Assembly: GCF_041080625.1 (NCBI RefSeq)
Contig: NZ_CP163518.1
Coordinates: 3,906,001 to 3,970,000 of the forward strand
DNA from: Streptomyces sp. CG1
Lineage (GTDB): Bacteria; Actinomycetota; Actinomycetes; Streptomycetales; Streptomycetaceae
DNA length: 64,000 nucleotides
Direction: 5' to 3'
The notes below the pieces were generated by a model. The model had not been told where the DNA came from, did no database searches, and saw nothing but the letters and a program-made list of their open reading frames with translations. Shown in pieces: positions 29,448 through 37,734 of the stretch; the first letter of the stretch is position 1; each line of letters starts with the position of its first letter. A program made the position numbers and the translations under genes.

Positions 29448-29858
29448 ATGCCCGAAATCGAAGCCTGGGACTACACGCTCTACATCCCCAACGACCTCAG
29501 AGCCGTCACGGTGTGCCGGCGCACGCTCCGTCTGATCCTCACCCTGCACGGGCTCATCGGGATCGTGGACACGGCGGAGCTACTGGCGGCTGAGCTGGTC
29601 TCCAATGCAGTACGGCATACGAAGGGGCCGGCGGCGCTCAGGGTCCGTCGTACCCCGGAGGGCACGGTGTGGATCGGGGCGTGGGACACCGACCCCGCCC
29701 CGCCGGACCCACCACGGCCCCTGGAGCAAGTCGCGGAGCTGGAGGACGGGCGGGGGCTGGGGCTGGTGAGGGCCTGTGCGGAGTACTGGGGGTGGCAGCC
29801 GACGGCCCGGTTCGGGGACCGGGGAAAGTACGTGTGGTGTGAGCTGGGGGCAGCGTAA
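29448..29858 (+). CDS. HATPase-domain regulatory protein (anti-sigma/SpoIIAB-like)
   Basis: A 136-residue protein with a single GHKL ATPase fold. The N-box is AAELVSNAVRHTKGP (with the Glu and Asn that bind Mg-ATP), the G1-type box is IGAWDTDPAPP and the G2-type region EDGRGLGLVRACAEYWG. Small proteins of this kind are serine kinases or ATP-binding partners; in Streptomyces they often accompany WhiJ/DUF397 pairs. The ATG follows GTGGAG. It overlaps the next gene by about 20 bases if that gene begins at the GTG I chose. Confidence 0.87.
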   Translation: MPEIEAWDYTLYIPNDLRAVTVCRRTLRLILTLHGLIGIVDTAELLAAELVSNAVRHTKGPAALRVRRTPEGTVWIGAWDTDPAPPDPPRPLEQVAELEDGRGLGLVRACAEYWGWQPTARFGDRGKYVWCELGAA

Positions 29859-30780
29859 TGGTGGGCTCTCGTCGCATGAGGCGCTGCACCGGATCTTCCA
29901 GAAGGATCCGACACTGCTGACGAAGGCGTTACAAAAGGTCCTGCACGTGCCCTTTCCCGAACCCAGGGAGATCGCCGCACTGAACGTGGACCTCACCGAG
30001 ATCGAACCGGTCGAGCGCCGGGTGGACACCCTGCTGCGGGCGGAGACGGACGAGGGCACGTACCTGCTGGTCGTGGAGTCGCAGGGGAAGGCGGACGAGC
30101 GGAAACGGGGCAGCTGGCCGTACTACCTGAGCTACCTGTACGAGAAGTACCGCTGCGAGCCAGTGCTCATCGTCATCACCCAGAGCAGTGCTACGGCCAA
30201 GTGGGCGTCGCGCCCGATCCGGTTCGGCTTCCCCGGCTGGGACTCGCTCACGGTGCGTCCGCTGGTGCTGGGCCCCGACAACGTGCCGGTGATCTCGGAC
30301 GAGCGGCAGGCCGAACGGGACGTACCTCTTGCGGTCCTCTCGGCCATGACACACGGCCGCGGCGCCCAGGCTCCGGCCATACTGGAATCCCTGGCCGCCG
30401 CTCTGCGGACCATCGACCCCGACAGTGCCGCAGTCTTCGTGCAGTTTGTCGACTCCTGCCTGGCCGACCCCCAGGCGAAGCAGATGTGGAGGGACCTGAT
30501 GACCGCGATCCAGTACTTCTGGCGACACCCCCTCGCCGAGCAAGTGCGGCAGGAAGGTCACGATCAGGGACTGGAAGAAGGCCTGGAACAGGGCCTGGAG
30601 CAGGGCCGTGTCCAGGACCGTCAGGAGATGACCCTGCGCATCCTGGAATGGCGCGGCATCCCGGTGCCCGGCTCCGTCCGCGAGCGCGTCACCGCCTGCA
30701 CGGACCTGGACCAGCTGGAGGTCTGGGCACAGCGCGCCGTACACGCCACGGACGCAGGGGAGTTGTTCGGCACGGAGTAA
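29839..30780 (+). CDS. Rpn/PD-(D/E)XK nuclease-fold family protein
   Basis: A 313-residue protein of the Rpn/transposase-like PD-(D/E)XK group. The fold's active site is seen as Asp in RRVDTLLRAETDEG and Glu-x-Gln in LLVVESQGKAD, with PYYLSYLYEKYRCEPVLIVI in the next helix-strand. The C-terminal third holds the charged repeat QGLEEGLEQGLEQGR common to the family. Rpn proteins nick DNA and promote recombination. The start is uncertain: I chose a GTG 20 bases before the HATPase stop, as the next in-frame candidates would cut into the domain. The overlap implies co-translation with the HATPase gene. Confidence 0.75.
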   Translation: MSWGQRNGGLSSHEALHRIFQKDPTLLTKALQKVLHVPFPEPREIAALNVDLTEIEPVERRVDTLLRAETDEGTYLLVVESQGKADERKRGSWPYYLSYLYEKYRCEPVLIVITQSSATAKWASRPIRFGFPGWDSLTVRPLVLGPDNVPVISDERQAERDVPLAVLSAMTHGRGAQAPAILESLAAALRTIDPDSAAVFVQFVDSCLADPQAKQMWRDLMTAIQYFWRHPLAEQVRQEGHDQGLEEGLEQGLEQGRVQDRQEMTLRILEWRGIPVPGSVRERVTACTDLDQLEVWAQRAVHATDAGELFGTE

Positions 30781-30882
30781 GCAGGTGGCCGTGGGCCGCT
30801 CGCTTCTCGGGCGGTCACGAGACCGCCTCCTTCCTGAAGTGGACGACGAAGGAGACGAAGGAGACGCTGTAGTGGATTCCTT

Positions 30883-31616
30883 GTGGATTCCGTCGTGGAC
30901 GACTCCGTGACCGGGGGCGTGCCGATCGCTGGAGCCACCGTCCTGGTGACCGGCGCCAACCGTGGGCTGGGGCGGGTGATGGCGCGGATGCTGGTGGAGC
31001 GTGGTGCCCGGCGCGTCTACGGCGGGGCCCGCGACCCGCGCTCGGTCGTGGAGCCCGGCGTCGTTCCGGTCCACCTCGACGTCACCGATCCCGGCCAGGT
31101 GGCCGCTGCTGCCGAGACCTGCTCCGACGTGACCCTGCTCGTGAACAACGCCGGAGTACTGGCCAACAGCCCCTTGCTCGCCGCACCCGGCACGGACGCC
31201 GCCCGCGCGGAGATGGAGGTCAACTACTTCGGCACCCTCGCCATGTGCCGTGCCTTCGCGCCGCTGCTCGTCGCCCACGCCCCTGGCGCCCTCGTCAACG
31301 TGCTGTCGATCGGCAGCTGGTTCACCAACCCGGCGATGGGCTCGTACAGCGCCTCCAAGGCCGCCGCCTGGGCCATGACCAACGGGATCCGGGGGAGCTG
31401 AGCGGCACCGGCGTGCTTGTCGTCGGCGTGCACTGCGGGTACATCGACACGGACATGGCCGCCCATGTCACCAGCCCCAAGAACACCCCGGAGTCGATCG
31501 CCGCGCAGGCCTTCGACGCCGTCGCGGCGGGCCGTACGGAAGTCCTCGCCGACGAGCGCACCCGGCGGGCCAAGGCGGAGCTGAGCCGGCCCGGACCCGG
31601 CGCCGACCCCGCCTAG
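30883..31616 (+). pseudogene. Short-chain dehydrogenase/reductase, frameshifted
   Basis: An SDR gene with the NAD(P) motif TVLVTGANRGLGRVMARML, the NNAG motif LLVNNAGVLANS and the active-site SYSASKAAAW (Tyr-x-x-x-Lys). Right after NGIRG the frame ends at an early TGA. The missing half (ELSGTGVLVVGVHCGYIDTD and on to AKAELSRPG) continues in another frame to 31616. One extra G in the GGGGG run at about 31390 would restore a 244-residue protein. It is either a genuine pseudogene or a homopolymer miscall. The catalytic core is present in the first part. Confidence 0.75.
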
Positions 31617-31715
31617 ACCCCGGCGGCGAACCCGCCCAGACCCCGGCGCCGGCCCTTCCCGGCCTCCGGTCACGATTGGGTTTCGGTCAACCTTCAACCT
31701 CTTGCACGCCAGCCG

Positions 31716-31764
31716 TGTAATCGATTCCAATCCTTCCTACGGCATGGGCGTGGAATCGATTACA
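31716..31764. promoter_or_regulatory. Two LacI-type operators before the ribose operon
   Basis: TGTAATCGATTCCA (31716-31729) and its inverted copy TGGAATCGATTACA (31751-31764) are each near-palindromic around a central CG, and their centres are 35 bp apart. The mirror symmetry extends to GCCGTG.../...CACGGC. They end about 40 bases before the LacI-type regulator gene, so the regulator should control itself and the whole operon. Confidence 0.8.
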
Positions 31765-31806
31765 CGGCTGGCCGACGAGCAGTCTCACAAGGAGGTGAGC
31801 CCCTCG

Positions 31807-32823
31807 ATGGCGAGTATCAAGGACGTCGCCGCCTCGGCCGGGGTGTCCGTCGCCACGGTCTCGCGGGTCCTGAACGCGCATCCGTCGGTCAGCGCCGACG
31901 CACGGGCGCGTGTGCTGGCCGCCGTCGAGGAGCTGGGGTATCGGCCCAACGCCGTCGCCCGGTCGCTGCGAACCGATCAGACCCACACCCTCGGGCTCGT
32001 CATCAGCGACGTGCTGAACCCCTACTTCACCGAGCTGGCCCGCTCCGTCGAGGAAGAGGCCCGGGCGCTCGGGTACAGCGTGATCATCGGGAACGCCGAC
32101 GAACGGCCCGAGCTGCAGGATCACCATGTGCGGAATCTGCTCGACCGGCGGATCGACGGGCTGCTCGTCTCCCCCACCGACGGGGGCTCGCCGCTCATGC
32201 TCGACGCCGCTCGGGCGGGGACGCCCATGGTGTTCGTGGACCGGTGGATCCCGGGCGTGGACGTGCCCGTCGTACGGGCCGACGGACGGGCGGCCGTACG
32301 GGATCTGGTGGCCCATCTGTACGCGCTCGGGCATCGGCGGCTCGCCATCATCGCCGGGCCCGCCGCGACCACGACCGGCAGTGAGCGCGTCGAGGCCTTC
32401 CGGGCCGCGCTCGCCGAGTACGGGCTTCCACTCCCCGACGCCTACACAGGCCAGGGCGACTTCCAGGCGGAGAGCGGGCGGCGGGTGACCGAGGGGTTTC
32501 TGGATCTGGCCCGGCCGCCGGAGGTCGTCTTCGCCGCCGACAACCTCATGGCACTCGGCGCACTCGACGCCGTACGCGCGCGTGGGCTGCGGGTTCCGGA
32601 CGACATCGCGCTGGCCGCGTTCGACGACATCCCCTGGTTCGTGCACACCGATCCGCCCGTGACCGCGATCGCTCAGCCGACCGGTGAGCTGGGGCGGGCC
32701 GCCGTACGGGCGCTCGTCGACCGCATCGAGGGGCGGGCGGCCGCGTCCGTCACCCTCTCCGCCCGGCTCGTCGTGCGCCGCTCGTGCGGCGAGCATCCCC
32801 CGAAGAACAGGAGCACGTCGTGA
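31807..32823 (+). CDS. rbsR: LacI-family repressor of the ribose operon
   Basis: A 338-residue LacI regulator. The helix-turn-helix and hinge are MASIKDVAASAGVSVATVSR and VLNAHPSVSADARARVLAAV. The periplasmic-binding-like ligand domain begins TLGLVISDVLNPYFTELAR, and VVFAADNLMALGALDAVRARG lies in its second lobe. Start is the ATG after AAGGAGG; reading further upstream would cross the operators. It is the first gene of the operon, and its stop overlaps the start of the ATPase gene. Ribose is inferred as the signal from the downstream genes. Confidence 0.88.
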   Translation: MASIKDVAASAGVSVATVSRVLNAHPSVSADARARVLAAVEELGYRPNAVARSLRTDQTHTLGLVISDVLNPYFTELARSVEEEARALGYSVIIGNADERPELQDHHVRNLLDRRIDGLLVSPTDGGSPLMLDAARAGTPMVFVDRWIPGVDVPVVRADGRAAVRDLVAHLYALGHRRLAIIAGPAATTTGSERVEAFRAALAEYGLPLPDAYTGQGDFQAESGRRVTEGFLDLARPPEVVFAADNLMALGALDAVRARGLRVPDDIALAAFDDIPWFVHTDPPVTAIAQPTGELGRAAVRALVDRIEGRAAASVTLSARLVVRRSCGEHPPKNRSTS

Positions 32824-34352
32824 GCAACCCGGACGAGTTGCTGCGCATCGAGGGCATACGGAAGACCTTCCCCGGCGTGGTCGCGCTCGACGGCGTCGAC
32901 TTCGATCTGCGCCGGGGTGAGGTCCATGTGCTGCTGGGTGAGAACGGCGCCGGCAAGAGCACGCTGATCAAGATGCTCTCCGGTGCCTATACGCCCGATG
33001 CCGGGCGGATCTGGGCAGGCGGCCGCGAAGTGCGTATTCATGGCGCCCAGGACGCCGAGCGGCTCGGGATCGCCACCATCTACCAGGAGTTCAATCTCGT
33101 TCCGGATCTGACCGTCGCCGAGAACATCTTCCTGGGGCGGCAGCCCCGGCGCTTCGGGTTGATCGACCGGAAGCGGATGGAGGCCGAGGCCGAGGTTCTG
33201 CTCGAGCGTGTCGGCGTTCATGTCTCGCCACGCGCGCGTGTGCGTGAACTCGGCATCGCGCGGCTGCAGATGGTCGAGATCGCCAAGGCGCTCAGTCTGG
33301 ACGCGCGCGTGCTCATCATGGACGAGCCGACCGCCGTGCTCACCTCGGAGGAGGTCGAGAAGCTCTTCGGTATCGCGCGCCAACTGCGCGCGGACGGGGT
33401 CGGGATCGTCTTCATCACCCATCACCTCGAAGAGATCGCCGCTCTGGGGGATCGCGTCACCGTCATCCGGGACGGGCGCAGTGTCGGGCAGGTACCTGCC
33501 TCCACGTCCGAGGACGAACTCGTACGGCTCATGGTCGGGCGGTCCATCGAGCAGCAGTATCCGCGGCAACGGGCCGGCCGTGGCGCGGCCCTGCTGTCCG
33601 TCGAGGGGCTCACCCGGGACGGGGTGTTCCATGACGTGAGCTTCGAGGTGCACGCCGGGGAGGTCGTCGGGATCGCCGGGCTGGTGGGCGCGGGGCGTAC
33701 CGAGGTCGTACGGGCCGTGTTCGGGGCCGATCCGTACGACGGCGGGGTCGTCGCCGTCTCCGGAACGCGTCTCAGGCGGCATGACGTGAACGCCGCCATG
33801 GCGGCCGGGATCGGGCTCGTACCCGAGGACCGCAAGGGGCAGGGGCTGGTGCTCGACGCCTCCGTCGAGGAGAACCTGGGGCTCGTGACGATGCGGGCCG
33901 CCACGCGGGGCGGGCTCGTCGACCGCAAGGGTCAACGGGTCGCCGCCGAGCGGGTCGCCGGGCAGCTGGGCGTGCGGATGGCCGGGCTGGGGCAGCAGGT
34001 GCGGACCCTGTCCGGAGGCAATCAGCAGAAGGTCGTCATCGGCAAGTGGCTGCTGGCCGACACCAAGGTGCTGATCCTCGACGAGCCGACGCGCGGGATC
34101 GACGTCGGCGCGAAGGTCGAGATCTATCAGTTGATCAACGAGCTGACCGCCGCCGGGGCCGCCGTGCTGATGATCTCCAGTGATCTGCCGGAGGTGCTCG
34201 GCATGAGCGACCGTGTGCTGGTCATGGCCCAGGGCCGGATCGCCGGCGAGCTGCAGGCGGCCGACGCCACGCAGGACGCCGTCATGGCGCTCGCCGTTTC
34301 CACCCCCACCGCCGAGAAGAACACCGCGAAGGAGGCCTCCCGTGGCCACTGA
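32820..34352 (+). CDS. rbsA: Sugar ABC transporter ATP-binding protein, two-cassette RbsA type
   Basis: A 510-residue protein with two ABC cassettes. The first has Walker A LLGENGAGKSTLIKMLSG, a short signature region (ARLQMVEIAKALSLDARVL) and Walker B LIMDEPTAVL. The second starts with the degenerate nucleotide loop GIAGLVGAGRTEVVRAVFG and ends with LSGGNQQKVVIGKWLLAD and LILDEPTRGIDVG. This is the normal RbsA/MglA pattern. GTG start overlapping the repressor stop, with AGGAG 8 bases upstream. It powers uptake through the fused permease-binding protein encoded next. Confidence 0.95.
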   Translation: MSNPDELLRIEGIRKTFPGVVALDGVDFDLRRGEVHVLLGENGAGKSTLIKMLSGAYTPDAGRIWAGGREVRIHGAQDAERLGIATIYQEFNLVPDLTVAENIFLGRQPRRFGLIDRKRMEAEAEVLLERVGVHVSPRARVRELGIARLQMVEIAKALSLDARVLIMDEPTAVLTSEEVEKLFGIARQLRADGVGIVFITHHLEEIAALGDRVTVIRDGRSVGQVPASTSEDELVRLMVGRSIEQQYPRQRAGRGAALLSVEGLTRDGVFHDVSFEVHAGEVVGIAGLVGAGRTEVVRAVFGADPYDGGVVAVSGTRLRRHDVNAAMAAGIGLVPEDRKGQGLVLDASVEENLGLVTMRAATRGGLVDRKGQRVAAERVAGQLGVRMAGLGQQVRTLSGGNQQKVVIGKWLLADTKVLILDEPTRGIDVGAKVEIYQLINELTAAGAAVLMISSDLPEVLGMSDRVLVMAQGRIAGELQAADATQDAVMALAVSTPTAEKNTAKEASRGH

Positions 34353-36294
34353 CACGCTCAAGAGCACGACGCGCGCGAGCGGCGCCCCGGGCGGGCTGCG
34401 CCGGCTGCTCCTCGACAACGGCGCGCTCACCGCGCTGATCGTTCTGGTCATCGCCCTGTCGGCGCTGTCCGGGGACTTTCTGACGACCGACAACCTGCTC
34501 AACATCGGTGTTCAGGCGGCCGTTACGGCCATCCTCGCCTTCGGTGTGACCTTTGTGATCGTCTCGGCCGGTATCGATCTGTCGGTCGGGTCGGTGGCCG
34601 CGCTGTCGGCGACCGTGCTGGCCTGGAGCGCCACGCAGCACGGGGTGCCGGTGGCGGTCGCGGTTCTGCTGGGGCTCGGCACGGGCGTCGTGGCGGGGCT
34701 GGTGAACGGTTTCCTCATCGCCTACGGCAAGTTGCCGCCGTTCATCGCGACGCTGGCGATGCTGTCCGTGGGGCGCGGTCTGGCCCTGGTGATGTCCCAG
34801 GGCTCCCCCATCGCCTTCCCCGACTCGGTCTCGCACCTCGGTGACACGCTCGGCGGCTGGCTGCCGGTGCCTGTGCTGGTGATGGTCGTGATGGGGCTCG
34901 TCGCCGCCCTTGTGCTGGGACGGACGTACATCGGGCGCTCCATGTACGCCATCGGCGGCAACGAGGAGGCCGCGCGGCTGTCCGGGCTGCGCGTGCAGAG
35001 GCAGAAGCTCGCGATCTACGCGCTGTCCGGGGTGTTCGCGGCCGTCGCCGGCGTCGTGCTGGCCTCCCGGCTGTCCTCGGCGCAGCCGCAGGCCGCCGAC
35101 GGCTATGAGCTGGACGCGATCGCGGCGGTCGTCATCGGCGGGGCCTCCCTCGCAGGCGGCACCGGCAAGGCGTCCGGCACGCTGATCGGCGCGCTGATCC
35201 TGGCGGTGCTCAGGAACGGCCTCAACCTGTTGAGCATCTCGGCCTTCTGGCAGCAGGTCGTGATCGGTGTCGTCATCGCGCTGGCGGTGCTGCTGGACAC
35301 CGTGCGCCGCAAGGCGGGAGCGACTCCGGTGGCGACCGGCCCCGGGGGCGGTGGCAAGGGCAAGCAGGCGGCCACATACGCTCTCGCCGCCGTGGTGACC
35401 GTGGCGATCGTCGGCGCGACCTCCTTCCTGCACGGCGGTTCGTCGTCCTCCACGACCCCGAGGATGGGCCTGTCGCTGTCCACCCTCAACAACCCGTTCT
35501 TCGTGCAGATCCGGGCCGGTGCCCAGACCGAGGCGAAGCGGCTGGGCGTGGACCTCACCGTCACGGACGCCCAGAACGACGCCTCGCAGCAGGCCAACCA
35601 GCTGCAGAACTTCACGAGTTCGAGCCTGGGCGCGATCATCGTGAACCCGGTGGACTCGGACGCGGCGAGCAACTCGGTGCAGGCTGCCGACAAGGCGAAG
35701 ATCCCGGTGATCGCCGTCGACCGGGGCGTCAACAAGGCCGACGTGGACACCCTGGTGGCGTCCGACAACGTGGCGGGCGGTGAGCTGGCCGCGAAGACGA
35801 TCGCCGAGAAGCTCGGCGGCAGGGGCAGGATCGTGATCCTGCAGGGCCAGGCGGGTACGTCGGCGGCCCGGGAGCGGGCGCAGGGCTTCACGAACGGTCT
35901 CAAGGCCTACCCGGGAATCCAGGTGCTGGCCCAGCAGCCCGCCGACTTCGACCGCACCAAGGGCCTCGACGTGATGTCCAACCTGCTCCAGACTCACCCG
36001 GACGTCCAGGGTGTCATCGCCGCGAACGACGAGATGGCGCTCGGCGCCGTCAAGGCGCTCGGCTCCAAGGCCGGCAAGTCCGTACAGGTGGTCGGTTTCG
36101 ACGGCACCCCGGACGGGCTGACGGCGGTGAAGAACGGCACGCTGTACGCGTCGGTCGCCCAGCAGCCGACACAGTTGGGGAGGATTGCCGTGGACAACGC
36201 GCTGCGGGCGGTCCAGGGCAGGAAAGTGGAGCCGACGGTGAAGGTACCGGTGAAGGTGGTCACCAAGGACAATGTGGCCGGTTTCGGCGGCTGA
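34342..36294 (+). CDS. rbsC-rbsB: Fused ribose permease and substrate-binding protein (RbsC-RbsB)
   Basis: A 650-residue fusion. Residues about 1-330 are a BPD_transp_2 permease (FGVTFVIVSAGIDLSVGSVA; YAIGGNEEAARLSGLRV; ELDAIAAVVIGGASLAGGTG, all RbsC hallmarks). A glycine/lysine linker leads to one extra TM helix (TYALAAVVTVAIVGATSFLH). From about 375 on there is a type-1 sugar-binding protein (MGLSLSTLNNPFFVQIRAGA; IVNPVDSDAASNSVQAADKA; VIAANDEMALGAVKALG). The extra helix would place the binding protein outside, tethered to its own permease. GTG start overlapping rbsA by 11 bases, with AAGGAGG. Separate RbsC and RbsB proteins are the rule in most bacteria. Confidence 0.92.
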   Translation: MATDTLKSTTRASGAPGGLRRLLLDNGALTALIVLVIALSALSGDFLTTDNLLNIGVQAAVTAILAFGVTFVIVSAGIDLSVGSVAALSATVLAWSATQHGVPVAVAVLLGLGTGVVAGLVNGFLIAYGKLPPFIATLAMLSVGRGLALVMSQGSPIAFPDSVSHLGDTLGGWLPVPVLVMVVMGLVAALVLGRTYIGRSMYAIGGNEEAARLSGLRVQRQKLAIYALSGVFAAVAGVVLASRLSSAQPQAADGYELDAIAAVVIGGASLAGGTGKASGTLIGALILAVLRNGLNLLSISAFWQQVVIGVVIALAVLLDTVRRKAGATPVATGPGGGGKGKQAATYALAAVVTVAIVGATSFLHGGSSSSTTPRMGLSLSTLNNPFFVQIRAGAQTEAKRLGVDLTVTDAQNDASQQANQLQNFTSSSLGAIIVNPVDSDAASNSVQAADKAKIPVIAVDRGVNKADVDTLVASDNVAGGELAAKTIAEKLGGRGRIVILQGQAGTSAARERAQGFTNGLKAYPGIQVLAQQPADFDRTKGLDVMSNLLQTHPDVQGVIAANDEMALGAVKALGSKAGKSVQVVGFDGTPDGLTAVKNGTLYASVAQQPTQLGRIAVDNALRAVQGRKVEPTVKVPVKVVTKDNVAGFGG

Positions 36295-36364
36295 CACCGG
36301 TGGCCGGCAACGCACAGCTGTCCATGGGCGGGTCATCTCTCAGGGGAGCAAGGGGAGTCAACTG

Positions 36365-37267
36365 ATGTACGACTACGACCTGTTGGTCGTGGGGTCGGCC
36401 AACGCCGACCTGGTGATCGATGTCGAGCGGCGGCCGGCCGCCGGTGAGACGGTGCTCGGCGGCGACCTGGCCGTCCACCCGGGCGGCAAGGGCGCCAACC
36501 AGGCGGTCGCCGCGTCCCGGCTCGGCGCGGGTACGGCCCTGCTGGCCCGGGTCGGCGACGACGGCCACGGCCGGCTGTTGCTGGACTCCCTGCGCGCGGC
36601 CGGCGTCGACACGGTCGGCGTGCTGGTGGGCGGGGCGCCGACCGGGGTGGCGCTGATCACGGTGGACCCCGAAGGGGACAACAGCATCGTGGTGTCGCCC
36701 GGTGCCAACGCCCGGCTCACCCCGGCGGACGTCGGGGCGGCGGTGAGCCTGTTCCTCGCCTCCCGGGTGGTGTCGGCGCAGCTGGAGATCCCGCTGGAGA
36801 CGGTCGTGGAGGTCGTGCGGAACCTGTCCCCGGACGGCCGCTTCGTGCTGAACCCGTCCCCGCCGCGCCCCCTGCCCACGGAGGTGCTGGCGGCCTGCGA
36901 TCCGCTGATCGTCAACGAGCACGAGGCGCGGGTGATCCTCGGCGAGTCCTGTGTGAGCGAGGACCCGGCGGACTGGGCGCGGCTGCTGCTGGCCAAGGGC
37001 CCGCGCTCGGTGGTGGTGACGCTGGGCGCGGAGGGGGCGCTGGTGGCCGACTCCCGTGGTGTCCTTTCTGTGCCGTCAGTGAAGGTGGACGCGGTGGACA
37101 CCACCGGCGCGGGCGACGCGTTCACGGCCGCGCTGGCCTGGCAGCTGGGGTCGGGCGCGGATCTGCCGGAGGCGGCGGCCTATGCGGCCCGGGTGGGCGC
37201 GGCGGCGGTGACGAGGCGGGGCGCGCAGGAGTCGTATCCGACGGCGGAAGAGGTCGACTCCCTGTGA
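36365..37267 (+). CDS. rbsK: Ribokinase
   Basis: A 300-residue PfkB kinase that phosphorylates ribose to ribose 5-phosphate after uptake. The N-terminal signature is LAVHPGGKGANQAVAASRLG. The ATP-site region is VVVTLGAEGALVAD and the C-terminal signature DTTGAGDAFTAALAWQL holds the catalytic Asp. The ATG follows AAGGGGAG, 70 bases after the transporter gene. The stop overlaps the rbsD start. Confidence 0.94.
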   Translation: MYDYDLLVVGSANADLVIDVERRPAAGETVLGGDLAVHPGGKGANQAVAASRLGAGTALLARVGDDGHGRLLLDSLRAAGVDTVGVLVGGAPTGVALITVDPEGDNSIVVSPGANARLTPADVGAAVSLFLASRVVSAQLEIPLETVVEVVRNLSPDGRFVLNPSPPRPLPTEVLAACDPLIVNEHEARVILGESCVSEDPADWARLLLAKGPRSVVVTLGAEGALVADSRGVLSVPSVKVDAVDTTGAGDAFTAALAWQLGSGADLPEAAAYAARVGAAAVTRRGAQESYPTAEEVDSL

Positions 37268-37644
37268 AGAAGGCAGGGATCCTCAACCGCCATCTCGCGG
37301 GCGCCCTGGCCGAGTTGGGGCACGGTGACGGCGTGCTGGTGTGCGACGCCGGGATGCCGGTCCCGGCCGGGCCGCGCGTGGTGGACCTGGCGTTCCGCGC
37401 CGGCGTCCCGTCCTTCGCCGAGGTCCTGGACGGCCTGCTGGCCGAACTGGTGGTGGAGGGGGCTACGGCGGCGGAGGAAATGGGCGGCGCCAACAGGGTC
37501 CTGCTGGAAGGCCGCTTCCCCAGGCTGTCCCTGGTACCGCACGAGCGCCTGAAGGAACTCTCGGCGGACGCCCGGCTGGTGGTCCGCACCGGGGAGGCAC
37601 GGCCGTACGCGAATGTGCTGTTGCAGTGCGGGGTGTTCTTCTAG
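37264..37644 (+). CDS. rbsD: D-ribose pyranase
   Basis: A 126-residue protein of the RbsD/FucU fold that interconverts pyranose and furanose forms of ribose so that ribokinase can use it. MKKAGILNRHLAGALAELGH carries the conserved early histidine, and DGVLVCDAGMPVP the active-site Asp. The C-terminus has LVVRTGEARPYANVLLQCGV, typical of the family. GTG start overlapping the rbsK stop by 4 bp. It is the last gene of the operon. Confidence 0.94.
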   Translation: MKKAGILNRHLAGALAELGHGDGVLVCDAGMPVPAGPRVVDLAFRAGVPSFAEVLDGLLAELVVEGATAAEEMGGANRVLLEGRFPRLSLVPHERLKELSADARLVVRTGEARPYANVLLQCGVFF

Positions 37645-37734
37645 CGCGGACGGGGACAGCGATGCCGTAACCGGCCGGGGAGTGGGGGCGGCGGTGGCGG
37701 CCGTGGCGGCGCTGTTGTGTGAATTCGCTGTTGG

